Shown: positions 31,271-33,210 of the stretch, in pieces | How the letters are laid out: each line of letters starts with the position of its first letter | Numbering within the stretch: the first letter of the stretch is position 1 | Source: Streptomyces aurantiacus | GTDB taxonomy: Bacteria > Actinomycetota > Actinomycetes > Streptomycetales > Streptomycetaceae | Reading direction: 5' to 3' | NCBI RefSeq assembly: GCF_001418335.1 | Contig: NZ_LIPP01000023.1 | Location: 1 to 33,210 of the forward strand | DNA length: 33,210 nucleotides | The notes under the pieces: generated by a model | What the model was told of the DNA's origin: nothing | What the model saw: the letters and a program-made list of their open reading frames with translations, nothing else | Database searches by the model: none | Made by a program: the position numbers and the translations under genes

Positions 31271-32110
31271 TCAGCCCCGCTGGATCCCGGACGTGTCCTG
31301 AAGCACACCGCGGCGGCCGTCCTGCGTCTGGGCCACCAGACTCGGGCCGCGCTGCTCGACGGCCAAGTACCACGTACCCGGCGCCAGTTCGGCGATCGGC
31401 GTCGGTGAGCCGTCCTCCGAGAACAGCGGACGCGCCACCGGCACCGCGAACCAGAACGGCGAGAAGTCCCCGGCGGGCGGCTGCGGCTGCGGGGCCGGCG
31501 CCTGCTGGGGCTGACCGGGCTGGGCGCCGAACGGCTGGCCCTGACCCGGCTGCGGCTGACCGCCGAGGGGCTGGCCCTGACCGGGCTGCTGGGCGCCCGG
31601 GTAGCCGTAGCCGGCCGGCGGCTGAGCGCCGTAGGGCTGGGGGGCGGCGGGTTTGGGGGCGGGGACGAGCGGACCCTTGAGGGCCGGGACGAGCGGCGTG
31701 GCGATCGCGGCGCCGGCCAGCACCAGGGTGGCGATGAGGCTGAGGATGAGGCCGGTGCCGACGCTGATGTCGACCCCGCCGTTGTTGTCGAAGCCGCCGG
31801 CCGGGTCGAAGACGTTCCCGAGCGCGCTCCAGGCGGCGAACACCGCGAAGGCGACACCGAACGGGCCGAGGTCGAGACCGGCGACCTTCGGCGCCTGCGG
31901 CAGACCGCGGGCGACGACGATCAGCGCGGCGGCGATGATGCCGGCCAGGGTGACACTCAGGAGGACCGGGCCACTGCCCCAGGCGTTCGGGATGTCGGCG
32001 CTGTCGGGGGCCCCGTCGATCGAGTAGATGTCGAGGAACGACGCGATCAACAGCAGTACCGCTGCTCCGATCACCACGCCGTCGCCTCGAGTGAGGGAGC
32101 GGATATTCAC
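31271..32110 (-). CDS. DUF5336-like membrane protein with Gln/Pro/Gly-rich linker
   Basis: A 279-aa protein. Four transmembrane helices occupy residues about 10-145 (VVIGAAVLLLIASFLDIYSI and LILSLIATLVLAGAAIAT). A Gln/Gly/Pro repeat region of about 65 residues follows (PQPGQGQPFGAQPGQPQ). A C-terminal domain of about 60 residues contains FWFAVPVARPLFSEDGS and GTWYLAVEQRGPSLVAQ and ends in DGRRGVLQDTSGIQRG. The membrane part fits the DUF5336 group of actinobacteria. The C-terminal domain looks like a small beta-rich module. Function unknown. Confidence 0.85.
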   Translation of the reverse strand: MNIRSLTRGDGVVIGAAVLLLIASFLDIYSIDGAPDSADIPNAWGSGPVLLSVTLAGIIAAALIVVARGLPQAPKVAGLDLGPFGVAFAVFAAWSALGNVFDPAGGFDNNGGVDISVGTGLILSLIATLVLAGAAIATPLVPALKGPLVPAPKPAAPQPYGAQPPAGYGYPGAQQPGQGQPLGGQPQPGQGQPFGAQPGQPQQAPAPQPQPPAGDFSPFWFAVPVARPLFSEDGSPTPIAELAPGTWYLAVEQRGPSLVAQTQDGRRGVLQDTSGIQRG

Positions 32111-32268
32111 TTCGGGTCCTTCGTCAGTCGTCTCGTCGTCAGTAGAGGCGTCGCTGTCACCATGCCGCTGTCAGGTCGTGGTGGGAAGCGCAGGAGTGGC
32201 CCCATATCGTAGGGAAGACCCTATCGTCCGACCGGTACGGGTGTCCGCCCCGATGAACCCGCTGATCA
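32111..32268. promoter_or_regulatory. Intergenic region upstream of the DUF5336 gene
   Basis: An inverted repeat TAGGG-aaga-CCCTA (32210-32223) is framed by direct repeats of TATCGT (32205-32210 and 32222-32227). It lies about 100 bp upstream of the DUF5336 start and could be an operator. No clear -10/-35 pair was seen. Confidence 0.3.
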
Positions 32269-33210
32269 CTACCCGCGCAGGAAACTCACGATTCCCTCAG
32301 AGATTCCTTGCGCCGCCTTCTGCCGCCAGGCGCCGCTGGTCAGCTGCGTGACGTCCTTGCTGTCGCGCATGTTGCCGCACTCGATGAACACCTTCGGAAC
32401 CGTTGACAGATTGAGACCGCCGAGGTCCTTGCGTACGTCGAGACCGGTGCCGTCGCCGATGTAGTTGGAGGGCGCGCTGCCGGTGGCGCGCAGGAAGCCG
32501 CCCGCGACGCGCTCGCCCAGGGCACGGGACGGGGCCACGATGGGACGGGTGTCGGCGGAGCCGGAGTGCACCGAGCCCGGCAGGATCACATGGAAGCCGC
32601 GGTTGCCGGCCGCCGAACCGTCGGCATGGATCGACACGACGGCGTCCGCGCCGGCCTTGTTGCCGATCTCGGCCCGCTCGTCCACACACGGACCCCAGGC
32701 GCGGTCGCCGTCCTGGGTGAACTTCACGGTGGCGCCCTCCTTTTCGAGGATCGTGCGCAGCCGACGTGAGACGTCCAGGGTGAACTTGGCTTCCGTGTAA
32801 CCGTCGTTGGTCGCGGTGCCGGTGGTGTCGCACTCCTTCCAGTTCGTCCCGATGTTCACCTTGCGGTTGATGTCGGACGGATGCTGGAAGTTGCCGGGGT
32901 TGTGACCGGGGTCGACGACGACGACCTTGCCCTTGAGGGGCCCGGAGCCGGCGGGGGCCGAGGTGGCGGCGGGCGACGAACCGGTCTCCTCGCCACCGCC
33001 CGACTGACCCGTGCCGCCGCCCGGCCGCTCCTTGCCGTCGTCCGAGGCACCCGCCGACGCGGACGCCCGCGCCGAGGCGCCGGCCGAGACCGAGGTCTGT
33101 GCGGCGGCTCCGTCCTCGTCGGAGTCGCCCACCGCCTGCCACACCAGCCAGCCGACCAGGGCCCCCGGCGCGAGCGCGACGACGGCGACGGTCAGGGGTC
33201 CGCGCAGGGG
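32269..33210 (-). CDS. N-acetylmuramoyl-L-alanine amidase (5' end outside the window)
   Basis: At least 313 codons; the frame stays open to the right edge, so the start is missing. The visible N-terminus has a membrane or signal segment (VAVVALAPGALVGWLVW), then a Ser/Ala/Gly-rich linker of about 70 residues. A zinc-dependent Amidase_3 domain follows: VVVDPGHNPG (His ligand), GYTEAKFTLDV (Glu ligand), VVSIHADGS (His ligand) and the catalytic glutamate in VFIECGNMRDSKD. It cleaves the amide bond between MurNAc and the stem peptide outside the membrane. It terminates with TAG at 32271-32269. Confidence 0.93.
   Translation of the reverse strand, partial: PLRGPLTVAVVALAPGALVGWLVWQAVGDSDEDGAAAQTSVSAGASARASASAGASDDGKERPGGGTGQSGGGEETGSSPAATSAPAGSGPLKGKVVVVDPGHNPGNFQHPSDINRKVNIGTNWKECDTTGTATNDGYTEAKFTLDVSRRLRTILEKEGATVKFTQDGDRAWGPCVDERAEIGNKAGADAVVSIHADGSAAGNRGFHVILPGSVHSGSADTRPIVAPSRALGERVAGGFLRATGSAPSNYIGDGTGLDVRKDLGGLNLSTVPKVFIECGNMRDSKDVTQLTSGAWRQKAAQGISEGIVSFLRG

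Overview
This is a high-GC actinobacterial chromosome segment, almost certainly Streptomyces. Reasons: strong G/C bias at codon third positions, a mycothiol synthase gene (mshD), a gene of the SCO2322 family, a single rare TTA codon of the bldA type, overlapping ATGA/GTGA stop-start operons, and copies of the dispersed Streptomyces repeat GCGCAGTTCCCCGCGCCCC. About 22 protein genes are present, plus one cobalamin riboswitch, several terminators, operator-like palindromes and minisatellites.

Layout. (1) 135-4376, minus strand: the widespread actinobacterial DUF4129 / DUF4350 / MoxR ATPase / DUF58 operon. (2) 4381-6570, minus: one long reading frame joining a nearly complete secreted 5'-nucleotidase to the C-terminal half of the membrane protein that normally heads the DUF4129 operon. 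(3) 6847-7812, plus: mshD, then a cluster of dispersed repeats. (4) 7949-14287, minus: six translationally coupled genes behind a B12 riboswitch (about 14401-14537). They encode a secreted, membrane-anchored alpha/alpha-barrel protein, a SCO2322-family surface protein, an EcfT/CbiQ protein, an ABC ATPase that looks like an EcfA front half joined to an exporter ATPase back half, and two exporter membrane proteins. (5) 14580-18533: a SpoIIE-type PP2C phosphatase with a hexapeptide minisatellite, divergent from an AfsR-like STAND ATPase with no visible DNA-binding domain. (6) 18617-25803: an apparent regulon of a KstR-like TetR protein. It holds an MBL-fold hydrolase, an aldehyde dehydrogenase with a 3Fe-4S ferredoxin, the regulator, and a glycosyltransferase / methyltransferase / alpha-alpha-barrel operon. 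Three palindromes sharing GTTCTA lie immediately next to -10 elements. (7) 25840-30030: a small membrane protein and a tightly coupled trio (membrane-anchored binding-protein-like, lipoprotein binding domain plus VWA, membrane-anchored YLDE-motif protein). (8) 30137-33210: an F420-type luciferase-like oxidoreductase, a DUF5336 membrane protein and an amidase cut by the window edge.

The most striking feature is mosaicism. Two in-frame gene fusions, near 4870-4893 and near 10490-10535, bound a block of about 5.6 kb (5'-nucleotidase front, mshD, exporter permeases, exporter ATPase back) and join it to two loci that are normally separate. This is either a real genome rearrangement or a mis-assembly. 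The best candidate for a little-described system is the B12-riboswitch operon, whose first two surface proteins recall the two-domain design of animal transcobalamin. The KstR-like regulon and the binding-protein/VWA trio come next.
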